DNA of 6,580 bases from Rhodobiaceae bacterium (GTDB taxonomy: Bacteria; Pseudomonadota; Alphaproteobacteria; Parvibaculales; Parvibaculaceae). Location: contig DAIEIL010000047.1 of assembly GCA_027352645.1 (NCBI GenBank), positions 1-6,580 of the forward strand, written 5' to 3'. The first letter of the stretch is position 1, and every line of letters starts with the position of its first letter. Of this stretch, positions 1 through 5,886 are shown in pieces. Below the pieces are notes generated by a model. That model was not told the origin of the DNA, did not search any database, and saw only the letters and a program-made list of their open reading frames with translations. The position numbers and the translations under genes are program-made.

Positions 1-894
1 ATGGTCGCCATGCTGCGATCCCGCAAGGGCCGTCGCGCCGTTCACATGCGCCTCGCCGCCCTCGCCCTTGAAAGTGACAAAGCTCTGGCTGCGCGAGAGT
101 TTCGCGCCGAGCGTGAGCGAGAAGCTCGAAAGCCTCGCCGCCGCGCCAAGTTCCGCCGTCAGGCTTGCAAGGTGAATGGCCTCGGCGCCCTCGTCCTGGA
201 TTTTCACATGGGCAAGCGTCGCGCCCCTGACGAGCGAAACATCGGTCACCTGGTCGACGAAATAGCTCCTTGCGCCCGCATCCACATGCGTCTCGAAGAT
301 CGTCGCCTCAGCGCCCTCTTCCAGCCGCACGAGCACACGCACATGCGATGCGCCGTCATCCGTGGCGAGAAAGATCAGATGCAGCGGCTTGTCGAGCTTG
401 ACACCTTGCGCGACATGAAGGCCCAGCCCGTCGCGCATGAGCGCCGTGTTGAGCGCGATGACATTGCCCGCCTGCGCGGCAACTTTCGTCTCCACCAGTG
501 GCCGCGCCCATGGCTCGCCCAAAGCCTCGGCAAGCGGAACGAGCGTCACGCCGTGGGGCAGCTCCGAAGCGAGATCGCTTTGCAGCCTGCCATTGACGAA
601 GACGGCGACATGCCGGTCGATACCGTGGAAGGCGGCGATGCTGGGTCGCGCCGCGGCATCGGGCAGCGTCACTGCACCACGCGGCTGAGGGGCGGGAGAG
701 AGGGCCGCCTTTTCAAGCGCGCGCGCGAGGTCCGTATAGCGCCAGTCTTCGAGGCGGCGATGGGGAAGGCCCGCTTCCGCGAAGGCCTTCAATGCGTCGG
801 CCCGGCCTGCGGCAAGCCATGCGAGCCCCGCGCCCGGAAGCGCCGCGCGCTCCCGCTCATAGGTCTCAATGAAGTTGCGAGCTGCGTCTGTCAT
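1..894 (-). CDS. sufD: SufD, Fe-S cluster assembly scaffold subunit (N-terminal part; gene runs off the left edge)
   Basis: SufD pairs with SufB and two SufC to form the cytoplasmic SufBC2D scaffold that builds Fe-S clusters. I translated the minus strand from the ATG at 894-892; the frame stays open to base 1 and gives 298 residues. SufD proteins are usually about 420-440 residues, so roughly 130 C-terminal residues are missing. That missing part includes the region of the SufD histidine (E. coli His360) thought to act in cluster assembly. The family hallmark GLPHRRLEDWRYTDL is at residues 42-56. An ALNTALMRDGL stretch and repeated short beta-strand segments follow, as expected of the SufB/SufD beta-helix core. 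The gene starts 9 bases after the sufC stop, with GGAAG in the gap as ribosome binding site, so it is co-transcribed and probably translationally linked with sufC. The assignment is firm; the end cannot be seen. Confidence 0.95.
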   Translation of the reverse strand, partial: MTDAARNFIETYERERAALPGAGLAWLAAGRADALKAFAEAGLPHRRLEDWRYTDLARALEKAALSPAPQPRGAVTLPDAAARPSIAAFHGIDRHVAVFVNGRLQSDLASELPHGVTLVPLAEALGEPWARPLVETKVAAQAGNVIALNTALMRDGLGLHVAQGVKLDKPLHLIFLATDDGASHVRVLVRLEEGAEATIFETHVDAGARSYFVDQVTDVSLVRGATLAHVKIQDEGAEAIHLASLTAELGAAARLSSFSLTLGAKLSRSQSFVTFKGEGGEAHVNGATALAGSQHGDH

Positions 895-903
895 CTCGCT
901 TCC

Positions 904-1644
904 TTACGCCGCGAATTCGGCATAGCCGGTGCGTTCAAGCTCACCAGCGAGTTCCTTGCCGCCCGTCCGCACGATCCTGCCCTTCGACAGGACATGCACG
1001 ACGTCGGGCACGATATAGTCGAGAAGACGCTGATAATGCGTGATGACGATCATGGCGCGCTCCGGCGAACGCAGGCTGTTAACGCCTTCGGCCACAACCT
1101 TGAGCGCGTCGATATCGAGGCCGGAGTCCGTCTCGTCAAGGATCGCGAGCGAGGGTTCGAGCAGCGCCATCTGAAGGATTTCGGCGCGCTTCTTCTCGCC
1201 GCCGGAAAAGCCGACATTGAGCGCGCGCTTCAGCATGTCGTCGGACACGTTAAGTGGCTTTGACTTCTCGCGCACGAGCTTCAGGAAGCGCGGCGCGTCG
1301 AGCTCATCCTCGCCGCGCGCCTTGCGCTGCGCGTTGAGCGCCGTCTTGAGGAAGGTCATCGTCGTGACGCCCGGAATCTCGATCGGATACTGGAAGGCGA
1401 GGAAGACGCCCGCCGCCGCGCGCTCGTCCACATTCATGGCAAGCAGATCGCGGCCCTTGTAAGTCACGGAGCCTTGCGTCACCTCATAGCCTTCGCGACC
1501 TGCCAACACATAGGACAGCGTCGATTTGCCCGAGCCGTTCGGCCCCATGATGGCGTGAACGGTCCCCGCCTCGACCGTGAGGTCGACGCCCTTGAGGATT
1601 TCCTTGCCATTCACGTTGGCATGCAGGTTCTTGATCTCAAGCAT
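904..1644 (-). CDS. sufC: SufC, ATPase subunit of the SufBC2D Fe-S assembly complex
   Basis: SufC is a soluble ABC-type ATPase that dimerises on SufB and SufD and drives shape changes of the scaffold; it is not a transporter. The protein has 246 residues, normal for the family. Walker A GPNGSGKST is at 34-42 (Lys40), the Q-loop Gln is at 85, the signature FSGGEKKR at 146-153 (Lys152), Walker B LAILDET at 166-172 (Asp170, Glu171), and the switch His is at 203 in ITHYQ. From memory, Lys40, Lys152, Glu171 and His203 carry the same numbers as the studied E. coli residues, so the core is essentially colinear. I chose the ATG at 1644 because MLEIKNL is the usual start and a GAGAAGG site lies 9 bases upstream. 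A TTG six codons further up is open in frame but less likely. The gap to sufB is 78 bases and the gap to sufD is 9. Confidence 0.97.
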   Translation of the reverse strand: MLEIKNLHANVNGKEILKGVDLTVEAGTVHAIMGPNGSGKSTLSYVLAGREGYEVTQGSVTYKGRDLLAMNVDERAAAGVFLAFQYPIEIPGVTTMTFLKTALNAQRKARGEDELDAPRFLKLVREKSKPLNVSDDMLKRALNVGFSGGEKKRAEILQMALLEPSLAILDETDSGLDIDALKVVAEGVNSLRSPERAMIVITHYQRLLDYIVPDVVHVLSKGRIVRTGGKELAGELERTGYAEFAA

Positions 1645-1674
1645 TCTCAAACGCCTTCTCAATTCTTCAATTCG

Positions 1675-1716
1675 CCACCGCGGCAGGACCGCAGGCGACG
1701 CCGCAATTTCGGGTGG
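1675..1716 (-). repeat. Inverted repeat in the sufB-sufC gap
   Basis: The gap between the sufB stop and the sufC start (1645-1722) is the longest inside the operon. It can fold: CCACC at 1675-1679 pairs with GGTGG at 1712-1716, and inside this GCGG at 1680-1683 pairs with CCGC at 1701-1704, leaving a 7-base bulge on one side. The structure ends about 15 bases before the sufC ribosome binding site on the mRNA. There is no T-run after it, so it does not look like an intrinsic terminator. A role in mRNA processing or in setting sufC expression is inference only. Confidence 0.3.
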
Positions 1717-1722
1717 AAGCGC

Positions 1723-3177
1723 TTAACCGACGCTTCCTTCCAGACTGATGCCGACGAGCTTCTGCGCCTCGACGGCGAATTCCATGGGCAATTGCTGCAA
1801 CACGTCGCGGCAGAACCCGTTGACGATGAGCGCCACCGCCTCTTCCTCCGGCACGCCGCGCTGACGGCAATAAAACAGCTGCTCCTCGCTGATCTTCGAG
1901 GTCGTCGCCTCATGCTCCAGAATCGCGGTCGGATTTTTCGACTCGATATAAGGAACCGTATGCGCCGAGCATTTCGAACCGATCAGCAAGCTGTCGCATT
2001 GCGTGAAGTTGCGGACGTTTTCCGCCTTCTTGTGCACGCTGACCAGACCGCGATAGGCATTGGATGAGAAGCCCGCCGCGATGCCCTTGGAGATGATGCG
2101 GCTCGACGTGTTGCGGCCGAGATGGATCATCTTCGTGCCACTGTCGACCTGCTGGTAATTGTTCGAAATCGCGATCGAGTAGAACTCGCCGCGTGAATCG
2201 TCGCCGCGCAGGATGCAGCTCGGATATTTCCAGGTGACGGCGGAGCCCGTCTCGACCTGCGTCCAGGAAATCTTCGAGCGCGCGCCACGGCAATCGCCGC
2301 GCTTCGTCACGAAGTTGTAGATGCCGCCTTTTCCGTTCTCGTCGCCGGGGAACCAGTTCTGCACCGTCGAATATTTGATCTCGGCATCGTCCAGTGCGAT
2401 GAGCTCGACCACGGCCGCGTGAAGCTGGTTCTCGTCGCGCTGCGGCGCCGTGCAGCCTTCGAGATAGGACACGTAGGCGCCCTTGTCCGCGATGATGAGC
2501 GTCCGCTCGAACTGGCCCGTCTGCTTTTCGTTGATGCGGAAATAGGTCGAAAGCTCCATCGGGCAACGAACGCCCGGCGGGATATAGACGAAGGAACCGT
2601 CGGAAAAGACCGCCGAATTGAGCGTCGCGTAGAAATTATCCGATGACGGAACGACCGACCCCAGATACTTCTTCACCAGTTCCGGATGCTCGCGCACCGC
2701 CTCTGAGAAGGGGCAGAAGATCACGCCCACTTCGGCGAGCTTCGTCTTGAAGGTCGTGGCGACCGACACGCTGTCGAACACGGCATCGACCGCGACACCG
2801 GCAAGAATCTGCTGTTCGACAAGCGGAATGCCGAGCTTCTTGTAGGTTTCAAGGAGCTTCGGATCGACCTCGTCAAGGCTTTCCAGCTTCGCCTTCTGCT
2901 TGGGCGCTGCGTAGTAATAGGCGTCCTGGAAGTCGATCGGCGGATAGGAGACCTTCGCCCATTTCGGCTCTTCCATGGTGAGCCAGCGGCGATAGGCATC
3001 GAGACGCCACTGGAGCATCCAGTCCGGCTCTTCTTTCTTGGCGGAGATGAAGCGGATCGTATCTTCGCTCAGGCCGATAGGCGCGCGCTCGGACTCGATG
3101 TCCGTCGTGAAGCCGTACTTGTATTTCTCGCCTGCGACCTGATCGACGGATTCAACCGTCTCGCGAACCGCTGCCAT
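1723..3177 (-). CDS. sufB: SufB, Fe-S cluster assembly scaffold protein
   Basis: SufB is the scaffold subunit that receives sulfur and carries the nascent Fe-S cluster in SufBC2D. The product has 484 residues, close to the roughly 480-495 usual for the family, and reads through the full conserved C-terminus (LEHEATTS, QLFYCRQRG, IVNGFC, EFAVEAQKL, ending GSVG). Residues that I recall as important in E. coli SufB all appear preserved by hand alignment: Arg214 and Asn216 (FRIN), Cys242 (LEGCTAP), Gln273 and Trp275 (VQNWFPG), Lys292 (FVTKRG), Cys394 (TQCDS) and Glu423 (LEHEA). They match E. coli R226, N228, C254, Q285, W287, K303, C405 and E434. I chose the ATG at 3177 because the protein then starts like its relatives, with GGAGAG 5 bases upstream. 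The upstream extension only reads the desulfurase in a wrong frame. A single base separates the desulfurase stop from this start, so translational coupling is likely. Confidence 0.97.
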   Translation of the reverse strand: MAAVRETVESVDQVAGEKYKYGFTTDIESERAPIGLSEDTIRFISAKKEEPDWMLQWRLDAYRRWLTMEEPKWAKVSYPPIDFQDAYYYAAPKQKAKLESLDEVDPKLLETYKKLGIPLVEQQILAGVAVDAVFDSVSVATTFKTKLAEVGVIFCPFSEAVREHPELVKKYLGSVVPSSDNFYATLNSAVFSDGSFVYIPPGVRCPMELSTYFRINEKQTGQFERTLIIADKGAYVSYLEGCTAPQRDENQLHAAVVELIALDDAEIKYSTVQNWFPGDENGKGGIYNFVTKRGDCRGARSKISWTQVETGSAVTWKYPSCILRGDDSRGEFYSIAISNNYQQVDSGTKMIHLGRNTSSRIISKGIAAGFSSNAYRGLVSVHKKAENVRNFTQCDSLLIGSKCSAHTVPYIESKNPTAILEHEATTSKISEEQLFYCRQRGVPEEEAVALIVNGFCRDVLQQLPMEFAVEAQKLVGISLEGSVG

Positions 3178-3178
3178 A

Positions 3179-4363
3179 TCAACTCTCCACTTCTTCGAGC
3201 GCGGAAATAGCCGCGCTCGAATTCGAACTTCTTGTCTTGTCGCGCGCGCGCTTCGCCGCGCGGGACCAGCACAGAGCAAAGCGCTCGATCTCTTCTGCCG
3301 TATTGCCGAGCCCGAGGCTCACGCGGATTGCACCCTTTGCCAGCGTATCTTCAACACCCATGGCGGCAAGCACATGCGAGCGCGCAACCTTGCCCGACGA
3401 GCAAGCGGAACCCGCGCTGACGGCGAAGCCATCGAGGTCGAGCGCCATCAGAAGCGTTTCCGCGTCGAGCCCCGGCGCGGAAAAGAGGCTCGTATTGGCA
3501 AGCCTCGCCGCACCCTCGCCGAAAACACGAAGCTCCGGCACGGCCGCGCGCAAAAGCTCTTCAAGCCTGTCGCGCAGCACGGCCACGCGCGGCATTTCAG
3601 CGATCTCCTGCGCGGCCAGCCGCGCTGCGGCACCGAACCCGGCTATGCCCGGCACATTTTCCGTGCCCGAACGGCGGCGCAATTCCTGCCCGCCGCCGCG
3701 GATCAGCGCGTCGAAGGGCAAGCCTTCGCGAATGACCAGTGCGCCCGCGCCCTGGGGCCCGCCCAGCTTGTGCGCGGAGACCGTCATCATGTCGGCGCCC
3801 AGCGCAGGAAAATCGACCGGCAGCCGGCCCCACGCCTGAATGGTGTCGGTGAGCACCAAAGCGCCTGCGTCTTTCGCCAGCGCGACGGCTTCAGCGACGG
3901 GCTGAATGACGCCCGTCTCGTTATTCGCATACATCAAGGCCACAAGGGCCTTGCCCGGCTCCGCCAGACGCCGCGCCAGTTCGCCGAGATCGGCGACGCC
4001 ATTCGCATCGACGGAAAGCACCTCGACCGGAACGCCGAGACCGTTCGCCACCACCCGCACGCAATCATGCTCGATGGCCGAAACGATCACGCGTTCGACG
4101 CCCAGCGCCGTCGAGGCCACATGAAGCGCGAGGTTCGCTGCCTCGGTGCCGCCACTGGTGAAGACCACCTCGGCAGGCTTTGCATGAACCAGAGCTGCGA
4201 CAGAGGCCCGCGCCTCTTCGAGCAGCTTTCGCGCCGCTCGGCCTTCGGCATGAACCGAGGAAGGATTGCCCGTGAGCGAAAGCGCGCGCAGGACCGCATC
4301 GGCCGCCTCGGCACGCACCGGGGCAGTCGCATTGTGGTCCAAATAGGCGCGTTTCTTCGTCAT
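3179..4363 (-). CDS. Cysteine desulfurase, group I (NifS/IscS-like), PLP-dependent
   Basis: This enzyme removes sulfur from L-cysteine, giving alanine and a protein-bound persulfide that feeds Fe-S assembly. The 394-residue product starts MTKKRAYLDHNATAPV, the usual class V aminotransferase opening. Visible active-site residues are His99 (IEHDC, expected to stack on PLP), Asp173 and Gln176 (TDTIQAWG), the PLP lysine Lys199 (SAHKLGGPQG), and the catalytic Cys321 in SAGSACSSGK. The extended loop around that Cys is of the group I (NifS/IscS) type, not the short loop of SufS. The C-terminus after about residue 372 is a Ser/Ala/Glu-rich tail without the IscU-docking end of E. coli IscS. It starts 36 bases after iscR with only a weak ribosome site, and its stop lies 1 base before sufB. 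Position in the suf operon implies that it supplies SufBCD, possibly alongside a SufS outside the window. A symbol such as iscS, nifS or sufS would be a guess. Confidence 0.94.
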   Translation of the reverse strand: MTKKRAYLDHNATAPVRAEAADAVLRALSLTGNPSSVHAEGRAARKLLEEARASVAALVHAKPAEVVFTSGGTEAANLALHVASTALGVERVIVSAIEHDCVRVVANGLGVPVEVLSVDANGVADLGELARRLAEPGKALVALMYANNETGVIQPVAEAVALAKDAGALVLTDTIQAWGRLPVDFPALGADMMTVSAHKLGGPQGAGALVIREGLPFDALIRGGGQELRRRSGTENVPGIAGFGAAARLAAQEIAEMPRVAVLRDRLEELLRAAVPELRVFGEGAARLANTSLFSAPGLDAETLLMALDLDGFAVSAGSACSSGKVARSHVLAAMGVEDTLAKGAIRVSLGLGNTAEEIERFALCWSRAAKRARDKTRSSNSSAAISALEEVES

Positions 4364-4399
4364 TCGCTCGAACCCTCGGGCGTCGGCGCAAAAATCGGT

Positions 4400-4876
4400 T
4401 CAGTCGGCGGCGTTGGAAATCGCCTGCTGCTCGCTCGCGCGGGCGCCCGGATGCGTCGTCGCTACCCGGCCATTTATCACGTCGCCGAGCGATACGGAGC
4501 CCAGAAACAGATGAATCTGGTGACTCAATTCGGCCCAGAGATCGTGCGTGATGCAGCGGCTGGAGGAATTGCCCATGCAGCCCTTGGGGGAGCCTACCTC
4601 GCAGCGCGTTGCGTTGAGCGGCTCGTCCACGGCCAGAATGACGTCGGAAATGCGGATTTCGTCGGCATCGCGCGACAGAAGGTAGCCGCCGCCCGGCCCG
4701 CGCACGCTTTTCACCAGGTCGCCGCGGCGCAGCTTGGCGAAAAGCTGCTCCAGATAGGAAAGGGAGATTTCCTGACGTTCCGCGATGTCCGCCAGAGCCA
4801 CCGGCCTGCCGGAACCGAACCGGGCCAGATCCGCCATCGCCATCACGGCATAACGACCTTTTGTGGTGAGCTTCAC
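4400..4876 (-). CDS. iscR: IscR-like Rrf2-family Fe-S-sensing transcriptional regulator
   Basis: This is a 158-residue Rrf2-family DNA-binding protein, close in length to E. coli IscR (162). A winged helix-turn-helix fills about residues 1-65 (MKLTTKGRYAV, ISLSYLEQLFAKLR, VRGPGGGYLLSR). Glu43, which I recall as a DNA-recognition residue in E. coli IscR, is present. The cluster ligand set is Cys92, Cys100, Cys108 and His111, just after LNATRC. E. coli has 92, 98, 104 and 107, so both loops are two residues longer here. The start is a GTG at 4876-4874, preceded by AAAGGAG. An in-frame TAG at 4882-4880 rules out a start further upstream. As the first gene of the suf operon, it probably senses Fe-S supply and regulates itself and the operon. 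Another Rrf2 member such as RirA is possible, but the ligand set plus suf linkage favour IscR. Confidence 0.93.
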   Translation of the reverse strand: MKLTTKGRYAVMAMADLARFGSGRPVALADIAERQEISLSYLEQLFAKLRRGDLVKSVRGPGGGYLLSRDADEIRISDVILAVDEPLNATRCEVGSPKGCMGNSSSRCITHDLWAELSHQIHLFLGSVSLGDVINGRVATTHPGARASEQQAISNAAD

Positions 4877-4882
4877 GGCCTA

Positions 4883-4889
4883 CTCCTTT
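4883..4889 (-). promoter_or_regulatory. Ribosome binding site of iscR
   Basis: AAAGGAG on the minus strand, 6 bases before the GTG start at 4876, supports this non-ATG start. An in-frame TAG sits between this site and the GTG, so translation of the regulator cannot begin upstream. Confidence 0.8.
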
Positions 4890-4921
4890 CGAAACCGCCC
4901 CGAGATCAGAGTCCGGGGCCT

Positions 4922-4931
4922 AAAACCCTTG
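4922..4931. promoter_or_regulatory. Possible IscR-type half-site upstream of iscR
   Basis: AAAACCCTTG matches the left half of the E. coli IscR type 2 consensus as I recall it (AWARCCCYTS). It lies 46-55 bases before the iscR start, a sensible place for self-regulation. The right half of the consensus is not matched, and alphaproteobacterial IscR sites may differ from those of E. coli, so this is a weak call. Confidence 0.22.
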
Positions 4932-4992
4932 CGCAACCGGCACTTGCCTGTGTTAAAGAACGAACGCCTTTCAGCCTGGCCGGAAAGCCGAT

Positions 4993-5036
4993 GCGCCTTT
5001 TTCGGCAGCATCCGGGGCGCCAGACGGAAAAGGCGC
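4993..5036. repeat. 12-bp inverted repeat (hairpin A:B)
   Basis: GCGCCTTTTTCG at 4993-5004 pairs with CGGAAAAGGCGC at 5025-5036: eleven Watson-Crick pairs, one T-G position and a 20-base loop. It is the strongest dyad in the region between iscR and the hydrolase. No T-run follows on either strand, so it does not look like a standard intrinsic terminator. Confidence 0.6.
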
Positions 5037-5059
5037 GCGGCTGGGCTTCGGCTTTTCCG
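5025..5059. repeat. Competing 8-bp inverted repeat (hairpin B:C)
   Basis: CGGAAAAG at 5025-5032 pairs perfectly with CTTTTCCG at 5052-5059 across a 19-base loop. Its left arm is the right arm of the 4993-5036 hairpin, so the two structures cannot form at the same time on one transcript. Confidence 0.5.
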
Positions 5060-5085
5060 AGCGCCACAGTCAACTACTTAGCCAC

Positions 5086-5106
5086 CTCTGGACCAGATTT
5101 CCAGAG
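5086..5106. repeat. Small overlapping dyads with CCAGA
   Basis: TCTGGACCAGA at 5087-5097 is a perfect 5+1+5 palindrome. CTCTGG at 5086-5091 also pairs with CCAGAG at 5101-5106. This could be a protein-binding operator or chance; nothing else identifies it. Confidence 0.35.
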
Positions 5107-5109
5107 AAA

Positions 5110-5147
5110 ACCGCCCTTCTATCTCGAAAATTTCCGAGGCGGGCGGT
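5110..5147 (-). terminator. Nested hairpin with a short T-run on the minus strand (terminator-like)
   Basis: ACCGCCC at 5110-5116 pairs with GGGCGGT at 5141-5147. Inside it, the stretch 5123-5138 is an imperfect palindrome (CTCG against CGAG with an A/T-rich centre). Read on the minus strand, the closing arm GGGCGGT runs into TTT and then CTC, which is terminator-like. The place would suit insulation of the suf operon from minus-strand readthrough coming from anmK. The loop is long and the T-run short, so function is uncertain. Confidence 0.3.
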
Positions 5148-5199
5148 AGGTTAATGGCCCCGGAATGCCGGCGCCGTGCAAAAAAGAGACGAGAGTGCA

Positions 5200-5856
5200 A
5201 TGCCAGAAGTCATTTTCAACGGTCCCGCCGGCCGCATCGAGGGGCGTTACCACCACAGCCGCAAGTCGAATTCGCCGATTGCGCTGGTGCTGCACCCCCA
5301 TCCGCAGTTTGGCGGCACCATGAACAACCCGGTCACCTACACCCTGTTTCAGGGCTTCGTGAACCGCGGCTTCTCGGTACTCCGCTTCAATTTCCGCGGC
5401 GTCGGCCGCAGCCAGGGCGCTTTCGATTCCGGGATCGGTGAGCTTTCGGACGCCGCTTCCGCGCTCGACTGGCTTCAGGCACAGAACGCCGACGCCTCGC
5501 AGTGCTGGATCGCGGGCTTCTCCTTCGGCGCATGGATCGCCATGCAGGTTCTGATGCGCCGTCCCGAGATCGAGGGCTTCATCTCGGTCGCCCCGCCGGC
5601 CAACATGTATGACTTCACCTTCCTCGCGCCCTGCCCCTCTTCGGGTCTCATCGTCAACGGCAGCGCCGATCAGGTCGCGCCCGCCGCCGATGTGCAGAAG
5701 CTCGTCGACAGGCTGAAGACGCAGAAGGGCATCGTCATCGAGCACTCGACGATCGAAGGCGCGAACCACTTCTTCGACCAGCACCTCGAACCGCTGGCGG
5801 CCGTTTCCGGCGCCTATCTCGACAAGCGCCTCGCGGCCTTCGCCGCGCGGGCCTGA
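5200..5856 (+). CDS. Alpha/beta hydrolase (serine hydrolase family protein of unknown substrate)
   Basis: This is a 218-residue, single-domain alpha/beta hydrolase of the small cytoplasmic type common in alphaproteobacteria (COG2945-like by my recognition). HPHPQFGGT at 32-40 follows the first core strand and is where the oxyanion hole is expected. The RFNFRGVGRSQG stretch is at 62-73, the nucleophile elbow GFSFG at 106-110 with Ser108, the likely acid Asp157 in GSADQVAP, and the His190 in GANHFF, so the triad looks intact. There is no signal peptide or membrane segment. I chose the ATG at 5200 because MPEVIFNGPAGRIEGRY is the usual start for this family; the ribosome site (GAGAG) is modest. 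A GTG eight codons upstream is open but less likely. It is divergent from the suf operon and lies 30 bases before a membrane protein gene. The substrate is unknown; no link to Fe-S assembly can be read from the sequence. Confidence 0.88.
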   Translation: MPEVIFNGPAGRIEGRYHHSRKSNSPIALVLHPHPQFGGTMNNPVTYTLFQGFVNRGFSVLRFNFRGVGRSQGAFDSGIGELSDAASALDWLQAQNADASQCWIAGFSFGAWIAMQVLMRRPEIEGFISVAPPANMYDFTFLAPCPSSGLIVNGSADQVAPAADVQKLVDRLKTQKGIVIEHSTIEGANHFFDQHLEPLAAVSGAYLDKRLAAFAARA

Positions 5857-5874
5857 CACAAGCCACAAGATTCC

Positions 5875-5883
5875 GGGGAGGAG
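5875..5883 (+). promoter_or_regulatory. Strong ribosome binding site of the small membrane protein gene
   Basis: GGGGAGGAG ends 3 bases before the ATG at 5887 and fixes this start. It is much stronger than the site of the hydrolase gene upstream, so the second gene may be translated more efficiently from a shared mRNA. Confidence 0.75.
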
Positions 5884-5886
5884 CCG

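Larger units (their letters stand above)
4877..5199. promoter_or_regulatory. Divergent regulatory region between the suf operon and the hydrolase gene
   Basis: The 323 bases separate two divergent genes and must hold the start signals of both transcripts. No convincing gene lies here. I could not find a clean -35/-10 pair on either strand. TTGACT on the minus strand (5074-5069) has no good -10 partner, and this should not be read as a promoter call. What stands out is dyad symmetry, especially from 4980 to 5150, and AAAACCCTTG at 4922-4931, which resembles half of an IscR type 2 site. There is no sign of a tRNA or known riboswitch. Confidence 0.6.

Noticed and set aside
1..1263. A 420-codon open frame on the plus strand opposite sufD and the end of sufC
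   Set aside because: It is codon-aligned with sufD and sufC, the same GC-driven artefact; the translation is Arg-rich and family-less.
1645..1662. TTG start that would add six residues to SufC
   Set aside because: The extension is Arg-rich and not part of the family start; the ATG at 1644 has a well-spaced GAGAAGG.
4880..5011. A 43-codon minus-strand upstream reading frame ending in a TAG within the iscR ribosome site region, in frame with iscR
   Set aside because: It has no good ribosome binding site and no regulatory run of codons (only one Cys). It is kept only as proof that iscR cannot start further upstream.
5041..5074. TTGACT on the minus strand as the -35 of the suf promoter
   Set aside because: No acceptable -10 hexamer is found 16-18 bases downstream, so I do not call it a promoter.
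3374..5149. A 591-codon open frame on the plus strand opposite the desulfurase and iscR
   Set aside because: Its codon boundaries coincide with those of both minus-strand genes. In that phase antisense stops need TTA, CTA or TCA codons, which are rare in GC-rich genes, so long open frames are expected. The product resembles no family and the minus-strand genes are unmistakable.
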